In this document: positions 46,052 to 55,290 of the stretch, piece by piece | How positions within the stretch are numbered: the first letter of the stretch is position 1 | How the letters are laid out: every line of letters begins with the position of its first letter | Source of the DNA: a bacterium | GTDB lineage: Bacteria > Cyanobacteriota > Sericytochromatia > S15B-MN24 > UBA4093 | NCBI GenBank assembly: GCA_017744355.1 | Contig: JAGIBK010000006.1 | Span: forward strand, 186,001-250,000 | Direction: 5' to 3' | DNA: 64,000 nucleotides | Made by a program: the position numbers and the translations under genes | The notes under the pieces: generated by a model | Seen by the model: the letters and a program-made list of their open reading frames with translations, nothing else | Told to the model about the DNA's origin: nothing | The model's database searches: none

Positions 46052-47040
46052 CCATGGTAAGGCTGTCCCTCGGTATCACCGCCCTCACGGGCGCCACCCT
46101 CTTCGCCCCCGCCGCCCTGGCCGCCGCCGAGCCCTCGTTCGCACGATTGGTCCAGGCCAGTTCGATCCCCTACGTCGGGGAGCTGGTGGTCAACGGCCGC
46201 ACCGTCCTCAAGGTGACCCAGGGTTCGGGCGACAAACGCCGCCAAGAGGTGGTCTCGCCCCCGCGCATGGTCGGCGAGCTGGTGGTGGACAACGGCAAGA
46301 CCCGCTGGCACTACTCGCCCCGGACCCGCCAGGTCGACATCACCCCCTCGACCCTCGGCATGCGCCGCCCCCTGGTCAGCGAACGCCTGCTTTCGCGCAA
46401 CTTCAAGCTCGAGGTGGGTCCCCGCGCGACGATCCTCGGCCGCCCGACCCGCATCGTCGAGATCGTCCCCCTGCACCCCGAGCGCCCACGCCAGCGCCTC
46501 TGGATGGACGTGACCACCGGCCTGCCCCTTCGGACCGAGCACCTGAGCCCCAAGGGGCTCGTCCTCGACCGCAGCGAGTTCCGCAGCATCCAGATCAACG
46601 CCCCCATGACGGCCGAGGCCTTCGAGTTCACCCTGCCGTCCCGCGCCAAGGTGACCAGCTCGGTCCAGGTGCTCGCCTCGGGCAAGGAACTGGACGACCT
46701 CCAGGTGGAGCTGCCCTTCTCGCCGCAACTGCCGAGCTACCTGCCGGCGGGCTTCGAGGTGCTCGACGTGCAGGTCTTCGAGCGCAAGGGGGTCCGCAGC
46801 GTCCACTGGCGCCTCAGCGACGGGCTCGGGATGCTGTCGCTGTTCCAGGCGACCCGCGAGAGCATGCCCGCCAAGCCCGAGAGCGCCCGCGAGGTGGCCA
46901 TCGACGGCGCCCGCGGCTACGTGATGGGCCACGGCGCCCACCGCATGCTCTGCTGGGAGGTACCGACCGGCACCTACTCGCTGGTGGGCGACCTCGGCGA
47001 GACCGAGCTGACCAAGATCGCTTCCTCCACGGCTCCTTGA
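46048..47040 (+). CDS. RseB/MucB-like periplasmic regulator of the sigma factor
   Basis: 330 residues with signal peptide ending ALA-A. The N-terminal part (about 30-210) has the LolA-like fold features of MucB/RseB (YVGELVVNGRTVLKV, then LWMDVTTGLPLRTEHLSP); the C-terminal domain includes LPSYLPAGFEVLDVQVF and a YVMGHGAHRMLCWEVPTG segment. RseB-type proteins sit on the anti-sigma factor and sense lipoprotein or LPS stress. Start ATG overlaps the anti-sigma TGA by four bases. Confidence 0.85.
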   Translation: MTMVRLSLGITALTGATLFAPAALAAAEPSFARLVQASSIPYVGELVVNGRTVLKVTQGSGDKRRQEVVSPPRMVGELVVDNGKTRWHYSPRTRQVDITPSTLGMRRPLVSERLLSRNFKLEVGPRATILGRPTRIVEIVPLHPERPRQRLWMDVTTGLPLRTEHLSPKGLVLDRSEFRSIQINAPMTAEAFEFTLPSRAKVTSSVQVLASGKELDDLQVELPFSPQLPSYLPAGFEVLDVQVFERKGVRSVHWRLSDGLGMLSLFQATRESMPAKPESAREVAIDGARGYVMGHGAHRMLCWEVPTGTYSLVGDLGETELTKIASSTAP

Positions 47041-47059
47041 GCGATCGCTCGCCAAGAGG

Positions 47060-47088
47060 GGAACTTTTCCCGTCCGCGAGTGGTCCAT
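47060..47088 (+). promoter_or_regulatory. ECF-type promoter of htrA
   Basis: GGAACTT (47060-47066) is a perfect sigma-E-class -35; GTCCAT (47083-47088) lies at the same 17-base spacing from the hexamer as at the sigma gene promoter. Predicted start near 47095; htrA ATG at 47133. Confidence 0.6.
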
Positions 47089-47132
47089 AGGAGCGACACT
47101 TCACTCACACGTCCGAAAGGAGTCCAACGCCC

Positions 47133-48323
47133 ATGCGCATGCGCGTGTTGCCCGCTGCCCTCACCCTGGTGATCGGCGCCGGCGGGGGCGCCATCGGAGC
47201 CGCGGCGGTGCTCGCCGCCAAGCCCGCCGTCGAAGCCAAGCCTGCCTTCGCGACGCCCTCCAGTGCCCCCATGCCTGTCGCCGCCAGCGGCGGCGAGATC
47301 ATCGCGGATCTGGTCGACAAGGTGGGGCCGGCGGTGGTGAACATCGACACGGTCAGCGAGCGGCGGGTTCCCGCCTACTCGTTCAATCCCTTCTCCTTCG
47401 AGGACTTCCTCAACGGGCAGCCCATGCAGCAGCGCCAGCGGATCGTCCAGCAGAAGGGGGTCGGCTCGGGCTTCGTGGTGCGCCCCGACGGCCTGATCGT
47501 CACCAACAACCACGTGGTCGCAGGTGCCACCGACCTGACCGTGACCCTGCCGGATGGCCGCAAGTTCAAGGGCAAGCTGATCGGCACCGATCCCGGCAGC
47601 GATCTTGCCCTGGTCAAGGTGGAGGCCAAGGACCTGCCCTCGCTCAAGCTCGCGGATCCCAAGACCCTGCGCGTCGGCCAGTGGACGGTCGCCATCGGTA
47701 GCCCGCTGGGCCTGAGCCACTCGGTCACCGCCGGCATCCTGAGCGCCATGGACCGCGAGGTCTCGGTCAACAACCGGGTCGGCTTCCTGCAGACGAGCAC
47801 CCCCATCAACCCGGGCAACTCGGGTGGCCCCCTGCTCAACCTGAAGGGCGAGGTGATCGGGGTCAACACGGCGGTGGCGGCCCACGCTCAGGGCATCGGC
47901 TTCGCAGTGCCGGTGGACACCGTCTCGCGCATCATTCCCCAGCTCGAGTCCAAGGGCAAGGTCGAGCGCGCCTGGCTCGGGGTGGGTCTCAAGGACCTGC
48001 CCGACAACCGCCAGGCCATGTTCTACCCGGTCGACTCGGGCGTGATCGTCGCCCAGGTGGATCCCAAGGGCCCCGCGGCCAAGGCGGGTCTCGCCACGGG
48101 TGACGTGGTGCAGGCCATCAACGGCAAGCCCATCAAGAGCGCCCACGAGCTGATCGTGACGGTGAACACCCTCAAGGTCGGCGAGAAGGTCTCGCTGCTG
48201 GTCAACCGCGAAGGCCAGAAGAAGACCCTCGACGTCACCCTCGGCCAGATGCCCCAGCGAGTGGCCAACGCGGCCCAAGAGCAGCAGCAGCAGATGGAGG
48301 CCCAGCCGGAAGAAGGCGAATAA
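47133..48323 (+). CDS. HtrA/DegP-family periplasmic serine protease
   Basis: 396 residues. N-terminal signal anchor (about 4-28). Trypsin-like domain with the triad H127 (VTNNHVVAG), D157 (PGSDLALVK) and S230 (PGNSGGPL). One PDZ domain (about 290-375; AWLGVGLKDLP, GLATGDVVQAINGKP). C-terminal Gln/Glu tail. Degrades misfolded envelope proteins. Fourth gene of the sigma/anti-sigma/RseB-like cassette, with its own ECF-type promoter. AAAGGAG ribosome site. Confidence 0.95.
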   Translation: MRMRVLPAALTLVIGAGGGAIGAAAVLAAKPAVEAKPAFATPSSAPMPVAASGGEIIADLVDKVGPAVVNIDTVSERRVPAYSFNPFSFEDFLNGQPMQQRQRIVQQKGVGSGFVVRPDGLIVTNNHVVAGATDLTVTLPDGRKFKGKLIGTDPGSDLALVKVEAKDLPSLKLADPKTLRVGQWTVAIGSPLGLSHSVTAGILSAMDREVSVNNRVGFLQTSTPINPGNSGGPLLNLKGEVIGVNTAVAAHAQGIGFAVPVDTVSRIIPQLESKGKVERAWLGVGLKDLPDNRQAMFYPVDSGVIVAQVDPKGPAAKAGLATGDVVQAINGKPIKSAHELIVTVNTLKVGEKVSLLVNREGQKKTLDVTLGQMPQRVANAAQEQQQQMEAQPEEGE

Positions 48324-48342
48324 GCCCGACCCCAGACGGTCT

Positions 48343-48387
48343 ACAGGCGCCTGTTATCGCGATGATCGTGCGATAATGGGCGCCTGT
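48343..48387. promoter_or_regulatory. Long imperfect inverted repeat overlapping the PAP2-gene promoter
   Basis: Arms ACAGGCGCCTGTTATCGC (48343-48360) and GCGATAATGGGCGCCTGT (48370-48387) pair over 18 positions with two mismatches around a 9-base spacer. The right arm contains TG-C-GATAAT (48369-48377), an extended -10, so the repeat could be an operator for the PAP2 gene, or a terminator for htrA; no T tract follows. Confidence 0.5.
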
Positions 48388-48407
48388 CACCGTTGAAAGG
48401 ACCCTCC

Positions 48408-49067
48408 ATGAAGTCGCTCGCCCTTACCGGCCTCACCGTGGCCGTCGTCGCCGCCCCGTTGCCCGCCCTCGCCGAGACCGCGCCTCCGTCGCTCGACCTT
48501 GCGATCGTGCGCGGGGTCAACTCCTTCGGCGCGCCGGCGCTCGATTGGCCCATGGGCGTAGTGTCCCACAACTACTTCCTGGCGGGCGCGCCGCTCGCGC
48601 TCGCGGTGGCGGCCGATCACACCACCTTCAAGGCCCCAGCGGCGGCCCTGGTCGCCGAGGGGCTCGCCGGTGTGAGCGTCACGCTTCTCAAGCCGCTCTT
48701 CGGCCGCGAGCGGCCCTTCAAGGCCGATCCCGCGCTGCGGACGCCAAGCGGCCACTGGAACGAGTCCCCCGAGAGCTTCCCCTCGGGCCATGCCGCCGTC
48801 TCCTTCGCGGCGGCCACGGCGATCGCCGACCTGCAGCCAAGCTGGGCCTGGCCGGCTTACGGCCTTGCGGCACTCATCAGCTACTCGCGGATGTATAACG
48901 GGGTCCACTACCCTACGGACCTGCTCGTGGGCGCCCTGCTGGGAATCGGGGCAGGCAAGGTGACGACCTGGGGCATGGGCCAGGTGACGGATCGCTACGG
49001 CTGGCCCATCTCGGGGATCTCCACCGGAGGCGACGCACTGACCCTGAGTGTCGGACGGCAGTTCTGA
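48408..49067 (+). CDS. PAP2-family phosphatase
   Basis: 219 residues. Signal peptide or first helix (MKSLALTGLTVAVVAA). The three motifs of the acid phosphatase/vanadium haloperoxidase superfamily are complete: KPLFGRERP, SFPSGHA and SRMYNGVHYPTD. Several hydrophobic segments suggest a membrane or periplasmic enzyme acting on lipid phosphates such as undecaprenyl pyrophosphate or phosphatidate. Start ATG 48408 has GAAAGGA upstream. Next to the envelope stress cassette. Confidence 0.88.
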   Translation: MKSLALTGLTVAVVAAPLPALAETAPPSLDLAIVRGVNSFGAPALDWPMGVVSHNYFLAGAPLALAVAADHTTFKAPAAALVAEGLAGVSVTLLKPLFGRERPFKADPALRTPSGHWNESPESFPSGHAAVSFAAATAIADLQPSWAWPAYGLAALISYSRMYNGVHYPTDLLVGALLGIGAGKVTTWGMGQVTDRYGWPISGISTGGDALTLSVGRQF

Positions 49068-49134
49068 GGCCTATCTGGACTGAGGTGAACACACGCTCGA
49101 TTCTCCTGCTCCCTTGCGGGGCGGGGAGAGTTCA

Positions 49135-49153
49135 AGCGGGGCTAGCCCCCGCT
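49135..49153 (-). terminator. Short hairpin at the end of glpD
   Basis: AGCGGGGCT/AGCCCC(C)GCT, a 9-bp stem with one bulge right after the glpD stop codon; only a short T/C-rich tail follows. Weak terminator candidate for the glpK-glpD unit. Confidence 0.4.
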
Positions 49154-50912
49154 ACGATGCGTTTGCTCCCTGTGCCGTCGCGCGCGATCGCGCAATCTCC
49201 GCCCGATAAGCAGCCACTTCCTTCTCGACCCAGGCGGCGCGAGCCTCCTCGGTCCAACCTTCGAGGGCTTGCAAGCTCCCGCTCATGACCGCCGCAATCT
49301 CGTCCACGGCGTGCAAGCCCTGGTTCGCATCGAGTAGGTTCAGGCGGGTCCGGCGCATCATGACGTCCTGCAGGGTCATGGCGAGCTCGAAGCGCACGAA
49401 GTAGGCGACCTCCGCCCGCAAGAGCGGGGTCTCGGGGCTCAGGCCCGAGATGCTGCGGTCCAGGCCCCGGTCCGCATCCATCAGGGACAGCACCACCAGG
49501 TAGTTGGTGCCGTAGCGCCCGATGAGCGTGCGGATGAGCGCTGGCTCCACCGTCGGATGGGTCGCAAGCGCGTACTGCAAGTACGCCTCCAGGCTGCCGC
49601 CCGGGATATCGCCGCCCGACAGGGGCACGTCGTCGCAGTGACGATCCGTCAACGGCGCAAGCCACGCCTCCTCCCGCAGGCTCTTCACCGCCACGTCCAC
49701 CACCTGGCGCGCCATGGCCCGGAAGGTCGTGTACTTGCCCCCCGCCACGCAGATGAGGCCCGAGGCGGTGGTGAAGATCTCGTGCTCGCGCGAGATGTCC
49801 GACTCGCTGACGCCATCGCCCTCGGGCGCGATCAAGGGGCGCCACCCGCCGAAGGTCGCGATCACATCGTCGGGCGTCAGGTTCGCACCGGGGCAGGCCG
49901 CGTTCGCCGCCTCCAGCACATAGCGGATCTCGTCGGAGTTGGCGTAGATGTCGTCGTCCAGGTAGGAATCGCCCTCGGCCCCTTCGGCGTGCGCCGTGTC
50001 CGTCGTCCCGATGATCGTGCGATCCCCGTAGGGAATGACGAACATCAGGCGCCTCTTCTTGGGATCGTCCGTGTCCGCGCTCTTGATGACGATCGCTTTC
50101 TCGGTGATCTTGCGGGTGACGACGTGAATTCCCTTGGTCGGCTTCAGGCGCGGCTTGGCGTCCGGGTCGTCCAGGCGGTTGAGCCGATCCACCCAGGGCC
50201 CGGTCGCGTTGATCACCCGGCGGGCATGAACTTTCAAACGCTGGCCGCCCAGCCGATCGTGGAGCACCACCCCCGTGAGCTTGCCGTCCGGGCCCTTCTC
50301 GAAGCGCTCGACCTCGGCGTGGTTCGCGATCGCCGCCCCCCAGAGCGCCGCCGTCTTGATGGTTTCGACGTTCATCCGGGCGTCCTCGGTCAGCCCGTCG
50401 ACGTACGACAGCGCCCCCGTCATGCCCTCCTGGCGCAGGACGGGCTCCTGGCGCACCGCCTCCTTGGGGCGGAGCTTGCGGTGCAGGCGGCCCAAGCGGA
50501 ACTCGGAAGCACTCGCAAGCCCGTCGTAGAGCCACAGCCCCACGTCCATGAGCCCGAGGCCGTGCCCGCCGTACTCCTTGAAGATCGGGTAGAGGAAGGG
50601 CAGCTCCTTGGCCAGGTGCGGCGCGTGCCGAAAGAGCCGGTTGCGCTGGCTCAGGGCCTCGTGCACCAGGCGCAGCTCGCCGTGTTCGAGATAACGCAAG
50701 CCGCCGTGCAGGAGCTTCGAGCTCTTGCTGCTGGTGCCGCCCGCGAAGTCGCCGCGCTCGATGAGGGCCACCTTGAGGCCGCGCAGGGCGCCTTCGAGGG
50801 CAACCCCGGCCCCGATGATGCCCCCGCCGATGACCAGGAGATCCCAGCTCTCCTTGGAAAGGCGCTCGAGGGTCACCCGGCGCGAGGTGGCGGACAGTTC
50901 ACGGCTCAGCAT
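49152..50912 (-). CDS. glpD: FAD-dependent glycerol-3-phosphate dehydrogenase
   Basis: 586 residues. Oxidises glycerol-3-phosphate to dihydroxyacetone phosphate and passes electrons to quinone. FAD-binding motif LLVIGGGIIGAGVALEG, then GTSSKSSKLLHGGLRYLEHG and GTTDTAHAEG. Slightly longer than the usual 500-560. Encoded 23 bases after glpK. Electrons would enter the quinone pool used by the bc/b6f-type complex at 9-12 kb. Confidence 0.95.
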   Translation of the reverse strand: MLSRELSATSRRVTLERLSKESWDLLVIGGGIIGAGVALEGALRGLKVALIERGDFAGGTSSKSSKLLHGGLRYLEHGELRLVHEALSQRNRLFRHAPHLAKELPFLYPIFKEYGGHGLGLMDVGLWLYDGLASASEFRLGRLHRKLRPKEAVRQEPVLRQEGMTGALSYVDGLTEDARMNVETIKTAALWGAAIANHAEVERFEKGPDGKLTGVVLHDRLGGQRLKVHARRVINATGPWVDRLNRLDDPDAKPRLKPTKGIHVVTRKITEKAIVIKSADTDDPKKRRLMFVIPYGDRTIIGTTDTAHAEGAEGDSYLDDDIYANSDEIRYVLEAANAACPGANLTPDDVIATFGGWRPLIAPEGDGVSESDISREHEIFTTASGLICVAGGKYTTFRAMARQVVDVAVKSLREEAWLAPLTDRHCDDVPLSGGDIPGGSLEAYLQYALATHPTVEPALIRTLIGRYGTNYLVVLSLMDADRGLDRSISGLSPETPLLRAEVAYFVRFELAMTLQDVMMRRTRLNLLDANQGLHAVDEIAAVMSGSLQALEGWTEEARAAWVEKEVAAYRAEIARSRATAQGANAS

Positions 50913-50935
50913 GGCGGCAGCTTATCCCTTCGATC

Positions 50936-52462
50936 TCAGGCGATCGGCTCGCGGACCCCGTCCTCTTCGGGACGGGCCCAGTCGCGCGAACGTGCAACGG
51001 CCCGCTGCCAGTCGCCGCGCAGGCGCTTGCGGGTCTCGACGTCCATGGCGCTCGAAAAGGTCGTAAGGCCCCCGTCGAGCGGGATGGCCTCGGGGCTCTC
51101 CCAGAAGCCGACGCCCAGGCCCGCGAGCATCGCCGCTCCCCAGGCCGTGCTCTCGACGACGGCCGCCCGGCGCACCGGCAGCCCCAGCACATCCGCCTGG
51201 AACTGCATGAGGAAGTCGTTGGAGGACGCTCCCCCGTCTACCCGCAGCTCGCGCAGGGCGCGGCCCGTGTCGGCCTGGATCCCCTCGATGAGATCCGCGC
51301 TCTGGAAGGCGATGGACTCGACGGCGGCCCGGACCAGGTGTGCCCGGCTCGTGCCCCGAGTGATCCCCACGATGGTGCCCCGGGCGTACGGGTCCCAGTG
51401 AGGCGCGCCGAGGCCCACGAAGGCGGGCACCAAGTAGACCCCGCCCGTGTCCGGCACCGTCTTCGCGAGGGCCTCGGAGTCGGAAGCTTTGGCGATCAGG
51501 CCCAGCTCGTCGCGCAGCCACTGGATGGTCGCCCCGCCCGAGAAGACGCTGCCCTCCAGGGCGTAGACCGTCTTGCCGCCAATCTGCCAGGCGATGGTGG
51601 TCAAGAGGCGGTTGCGGCTGAAGATGGGGCGATCGCCCGTGTTGACCAGCAAAAAGCAGCCGGTGCCGTAGGTATTCTTCCCCATCCCCTCTTCCCAGCA
51701 CCGCTGGCCGAAGAGGGCCGCCTGCTGGTCGCCCGCCATCCCGGCGATGGGGATCCCCGCCCCCAGGCGACCGTGGGCCACAGTGCGGGCGAACTCACCG
51801 CTGTTGGGCAGCACCTCGGGCAGCATGGCCCGGGGGATGTCGAGCCGCGAGAGGATCTCGGGATCCCAGTCGAGGGTCGAGAGGTTGAAGAGCATGGTGC
51901 GGCTCGCGTTGGAGAAGTCCGTCGCATGCCGCGCACCACCCGAGAGGCGCCAGAGCAGGTAGCAGTCGATGGTCCCGAAGAGGACCTCGCCGCGCTCGGC
52001 CCGTCCGCGCAGGCCCGGCACCTGGTCGAGCAGCCACTGAAGCTTGGTGCCCGAGAAGTAAGCATCCAGCACCAGGCCCGTCTTGGAGGCGAAGAAATCA
52101 ACCAAGCCCGCGTCGCGCAAGGCGTCGCACATGGCCGCGGTGCGGCGGCACTGCCAGACGATGGCCCGGTGGACGGGCTCGCCGGTCTCGCGGTCCCAGA
52201 CCACGACCGTTTCGCGCTGGTTGGTGATGCCGATGGAGGCGATCGCCTCGCTCGAAACCCCAGCGGTCTCGAGACATGCGTCGATGGCCTCGCAGACCCC
52301 CTGCCAGATCTCGCTGGCGTCGTGCTCGACCCAGCCGGGCTGAGGGTAGTGCTGGGTCACCTCGCGGTAGGCGCGGCCCGCCACGCGGCCCTCGCGGTCG
52401 AAGAGCAGAACGGTGGAACCGGTGGTGCCTTGATCGATGGCCAGGACGTAACGCGCGGTCAT
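50936..52462 (-). CDS. glpK: Glycerol kinase
   Basis: 508 residues, normal length. FGGY kinase motifs: [16 protein letters not shown] at the start, [19 protein letters not shown], and [20 protein letters not shown] near the C-terminus. Phosphorylates glycerol ahead of GlpD. GAGGAGG before ATG 52462. No glycerol facilitator gene adjoins. Confidence 0.96.
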   Translation of the reverse strand: MTARYVLAIDQGTTGSTVLLFDREGRVAGRAYREVTQHYPQPGWVEHDASEIWQGVCEAIDACLETAGVSSEAIASIGITNQRETVVVWDRETGEPVHRAIVWQCRRTAAMCDALRDAGLVDFFASKTGLVLDAYFSGTKLQWLLDQVPGLRGRAERGEVLFGTIDCYLLWRLSGGARHATDFSNASRTMLFNLSTLDWDPEILSRLDIPRAMLPEVLPNSGEFARTVAHGRLGAGIPIAGMAGDQQAALFGQRCWEEGMGKNTYGTGCFLLVNTGDRPIFSRNRLLTTIAWQIGGKTVYALEGSVFSGGATIQWLRDELGLIAKASDSEALAKTVPDTGGVYLVPAFVGLGAPHWDPYARGTIVGITRGTSRAHLVRAAVESIAFQSADLIEGIQADTGRALRELRVDGGASSNDFLMQFQADVLGLPVRRAAVVESTAWGAAMLAGLGVGFWESPEAIPLDGGLTTFSSAMDVETRKRLRGDWQRAVARSRDWARPEEDGVREPIA

Positions 52463-52501
52463 GAGGCCTCCTCTTCGGGCAATGGCTTGGCAGGCCCTCC
52501 C

Positions 52502-52507
52502 ATTTTA
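52502..52507 (-). promoter_or_regulatory. Possible -10 of the glpK-glpD operon
   Basis: TAAAAT on the minus strand, predicted start near 52495, leader of about 33 bases. No good -35. Confidence 0.3.
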
Positions 52508-52567
52508 GAGCAAATCGCCCCCGGGTATGTCCTTTGTAAGGCAGCTTCGCCCTAATTTCCGCATCCT

Positions 52568-52576
52568 TGTTATAAT
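52568..52576 (+). promoter_or_regulatory. Extended -10 promoter of the cyanophycinase-like gene
   Basis: TG-T-TATAAT, a perfect extended -10; no clear -35. Predicted start near 52583, leader of about 27 bases holding AAGGAGA. Confidence 0.6.
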
Positions 52577-52609
52577 CGAGCCGGCCGAATCAGCCAAGAA
52601 GGAGACGGT

Positions 52610-54319
52610 TTGAGCACATCCGGGTTGCAACCGAGGGGTCCACGCGCGGGTCGCGCCATCGCGCTCACCGCCATGACCGCCCTTGCGCTCAGCGCCGTCC
52701 TGCCGGCGTGGGCCCAGACCCAGCAGGGCATCTTCGTCGCCATCGGCGGCGGCCCCGAGCGCCCCGAGATCGTTTCGACCGTGCTGCAGCTCGCCGGCGG
52801 CAAGGACAAGCACGTGGTCGTGATGCCCACCGCCTCGGGGGCCCCCTCCGAGAGCGGCCTTGCTTACAAGCAATACTTTCAGGGAGCCGGCGTGCAGGAG
52901 GTGGACAGCCTCCCCATCCCCAACCGGGACGGCGCCAACGAGCTGGAGCCGGTCAAGACCATCGGCCGCGCCGACCTGTTGTACTTCACCGGCGGCGACC
53001 AGAACCGCCTGGTCAACACCCTCACCAACACCGCGGTCCACGGCTCGATCCAGACCGCCTGGCAGCGCGCCGCCCTCATCGCGGGTACCAGCGCCGGGGC
53101 CATGGTCTGGGGGCCCGAATTCATCGCCAACGGCAGCAGCCGCGGTGCTTTGCTCAACGGCTTCAGCCGGGACGCCCAGGGAATGCCGGGCCTCGAGCTG
53201 CGCCCCGGCCTCAACCTCTGGGAAAACCTGATCGTCGACACCCACTTCACCGAGCAGCAGCGCCTCGGGCGCCTGGTGCTCGCGGTGGCGAGCAACCAGG
53301 GCTACACCGGGCTCGGGATCGACGAGGGCACCGCCGCCATCGTCACCCACGACACCATCCAGGCCATCGGGGTGGGCGCGGTCACCGTCCTCGAAACCGA
53401 CAAGGTAAGCGCGAGCAACGCCGAGACCGTCGGCCCCGGCCACCCGCTCGGCATCGGCAAGATCACCTACCACCGCCTCATCCCGGGCAAGACCTACCTG
53501 CGCAAGTGGAAGACCATCCAGGAGGATGCCCCCCTCGCCCCGGCCGAGGGCCAGCCCCCGCGCACGCCCTATATCGCGCTCGCCGGCAGCGACACGCCCC
53601 CCAAGCAATCGACGCCCATCTCGGACTTCGTGCGCGCCAGCGGCGGCAGCCAGGCGCGGATCCTGCTCTTGACCGGCGAGGGTGCCACCCAGGGCGCGCG
53701 CATGTGGAAGACCCACCTGCTGCGCCTGGGCGCGGCCCAGGTGGTCAACTACCAGTCCATCGAGCTTTCGGAGCAGGGGCTCGCCCTTGCGATCCAGCAG
53801 GCCACGGGCATCTTCATGCTCGAAGACGGCCGCGCGAGCCTCTTGAAGGCCCTGCTCGCCAACCAGAACCGGCTTGCTCAGGTCGTGATCGACGCCGGCC
53901 AGCGCATGCCCATGGGGGCCGCCGGCAACGGCGTGCGCCTCTTCGGGTCCCATGCGATCTTCGGTGCGCCCGGCTCCAACGACTACGTCTCGCTGCCGGG
54001 GCTCGGCATCCTGCCCGCGGCGGCGGTGGACAAGGCCTTCTGGACCACGGACGCGGTCGAGCGCTTGGTCCGCTGCTCGATCCGTGGGCAGCGATCGCTC
54101 GCCATCGGCCTCTCGCCCGACAATTCCCTCACCATCTCGGGCGGACAGGCCACCGTATTCGGTTCAAGCCAGGTCATGTTCCTGGAGGCCAAGGACGTCA
54201 CGGGCTTCAAGCTCGCCCCCGAGGAATCCCCGGGCCCCACCGGGATCACGGGCATGGCCCTGTCGGTGGTGCCCGCCAACGGCTCGTACGACTTCATCCG
54301 GCGCGAACCCCGCTTCTAG
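52610..54319 (+). CDS. Secreted cyanophycinase-like peptidase (S51) with a second, degenerate S51 copy
   Basis: 569 residues. Signal peptide ending AWAQ (about 35). Domain 1 (about 38-300) is a full S51/cyanophycinase domain: AIGGGPERPEI, YFTGGDQNRL, nucleophile Ser161 in AGTSAGAMVWGP, and His212 in VDTHFTEQQR. Domain 2 (about 320-540) aligns with it but reads MGAAGNGVRLFG at the nucleophile and VDKAFWTTDA at the histidine, so both residues are lost. TTG start at 52610 with AAGGAGA. Cleaves cyanophycin-like beta-Asp-Arg polymers in known relatives; substrate here unproven. Confidence 0.88.
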   Translation: MSTSGLQPRGPRAGRAIALTAMTALALSAVLPAWAQTQQGIFVAIGGGPERPEIVSTVLQLAGGKDKHVVVMPTASGAPSESGLAYKQYFQGAGVQEVDSLPIPNRDGANELEPVKTIGRADLLYFTGGDQNRLVNTLTNTAVHGSIQTAWQRAALIAGTSAGAMVWGPEFIANGSSRGALLNGFSRDAQGMPGLELRPGLNLWENLIVDTHFTEQQRLGRLVLAVASNQGYTGLGIDEGTAAIVTHDTIQAIGVGAVTVLETDKVSASNAETVGPGHPLGIGKITYHRLIPGKTYLRKWKTIQEDAPLAPAEGQPPRTPYIALAGSDTPPKQSTPISDFVRASGGSQARILLLTGEGATQGARMWKTHLLRLGAAQVVNYQSIELSEQGLALAIQQATGIFMLEDGRASLLKALLANQNRLAQVVIDAGQRMPMGAAGNGVRLFGSHAIFGAPGSNDYVSLPGLGILPAAAVDKAFWTTDAVERLVRCSIRGQRSLAIGLSPDNSLTISGGQATVFGSSQVMFLEAKDVTGFKLAPEESPGPTGITGMALSVVPANGSYDFIRREPRF

Positions 54320-54350
54320 CGTCGCCCGCATCACAGGAGAACCGCCGCCC

Positions 54351-55208
54351 ATGTCGCTTGAAAGAGGCCTCGTCGAGTCCGACGGCTTTCAGCTACGCTA
54401 TGTCATCGAAGGAGAAGGGCAACCCGCCCTCGTGATCGGCAGCGCGGTCTACTACCCCCGGACCTTCTCGGAACAGCTGCGCCGGCACCTACGGCTGGTG
54501 TTCGTGGACCATCGCGGCTTCGCGCCGGGCTCCACGACGACCGACACCGCCGCGTTCTCGCTGGATCGCCTGATCGAGGACGTGGAGCGGGTCCGGCAGC
54601 AGCTCGGGCTCGAGCGCATGATCGTCATCGGCCACTCCGGCCACGCCTTCATGGCCCTGGAATACGCCAAGCGCTACCCCGAGCACGTCTCCCACGTGGT
54701 CCTCATCGGCGCAGGCCCCGACTACGGCGAGGCCAACTCGAAGGCGGCGGATCGCTATTTCGAGGACCTGGTCGATGCGCCGCGCAGGGCGGCCCTCGAA
54801 CGCAACCTGGCTCTCTTGCCCGCCGAGCTCGAAGCGGCCCCCGAACGGCGCTTCATCACCTTCTGCATCCGGCTGGGCGCGCGCAGCTGGTTCGATCCCG
54901 ACTTCGACGCAGCCCCTTTGTGGGAAGACGTCGAGGTGAACATGGCCATGTTCGACCACGTGTGGGGCACGGTGTTCCGGGACATCGACATCACCCGGGG
55001 CCTGGAAACGTTCGATCGGCCAGTCTTCCTCGGGCTGGGCCTTTACGACTTCCTGGTGCCCCCGCACTACACCTGGAGCCCGATCCGCGCCAAGTTCAAG
55101 GACCTGACGGTGCGCCTCTTCGCCAAGAGCGGCCACACGCCCCAGCTCGAAGAGCCCGAGGCCTTCGACACGGCGCTCCTCGAATGGCTCGCGCGTCCTT
55201 CGATTTAA
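54351..55208 (+). CDS. Alpha/beta-hydrolase, proline iminopeptidase-like
   Basis: 285 residues. Catalytic triad visible: nucleophile in VIGHSGHAF (GxSxG), acid in GLYDFLVPPH, and His in KSGHTPQLEEPEAF. The oxyanion region FVDHRGFAPGS precedes. Cytoplasmic (no signal). Substrate unknown; proline iminopeptidase or ester hydrolase both fit. Start ATG 54351, AGGAGA upstream, 31 bases after the cyanophycinase-like gene, which raises the possibility that both take part in peptide breakdown. Confidence 0.82.
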   Translation: MSLERGLVESDGFQLRYVIEGEGQPALVIGSAVYYPRTFSEQLRRHLRLVFVDHRGFAPGSTTTDTAAFSLDRLIEDVERVRQQLGLERMIVIGHSGHAFMALEYAKRYPEHVSHVVLIGAGPDYGEANSKAADRYFEDLVDAPRRAALERNLALLPAELEAAPERRFITFCIRLGARSWFDPDFDAAPLWEDVEVNMAMFDHVWGTVFRDIDITRGLETFDRPVFLGLGLYDFLVPPHYTWSPIRAKFKDLTVRLFAKSGHTPQLEEPEAFDTALLEWLARPSI

Positions 55209-55290
55209 GCCGTCCATTACCCATTCTTTATCGATTTTCGCGCGCAGCGCCGGACAAGGATCCTTGGTACCTGTCCGTGAGGTCTTGCGC

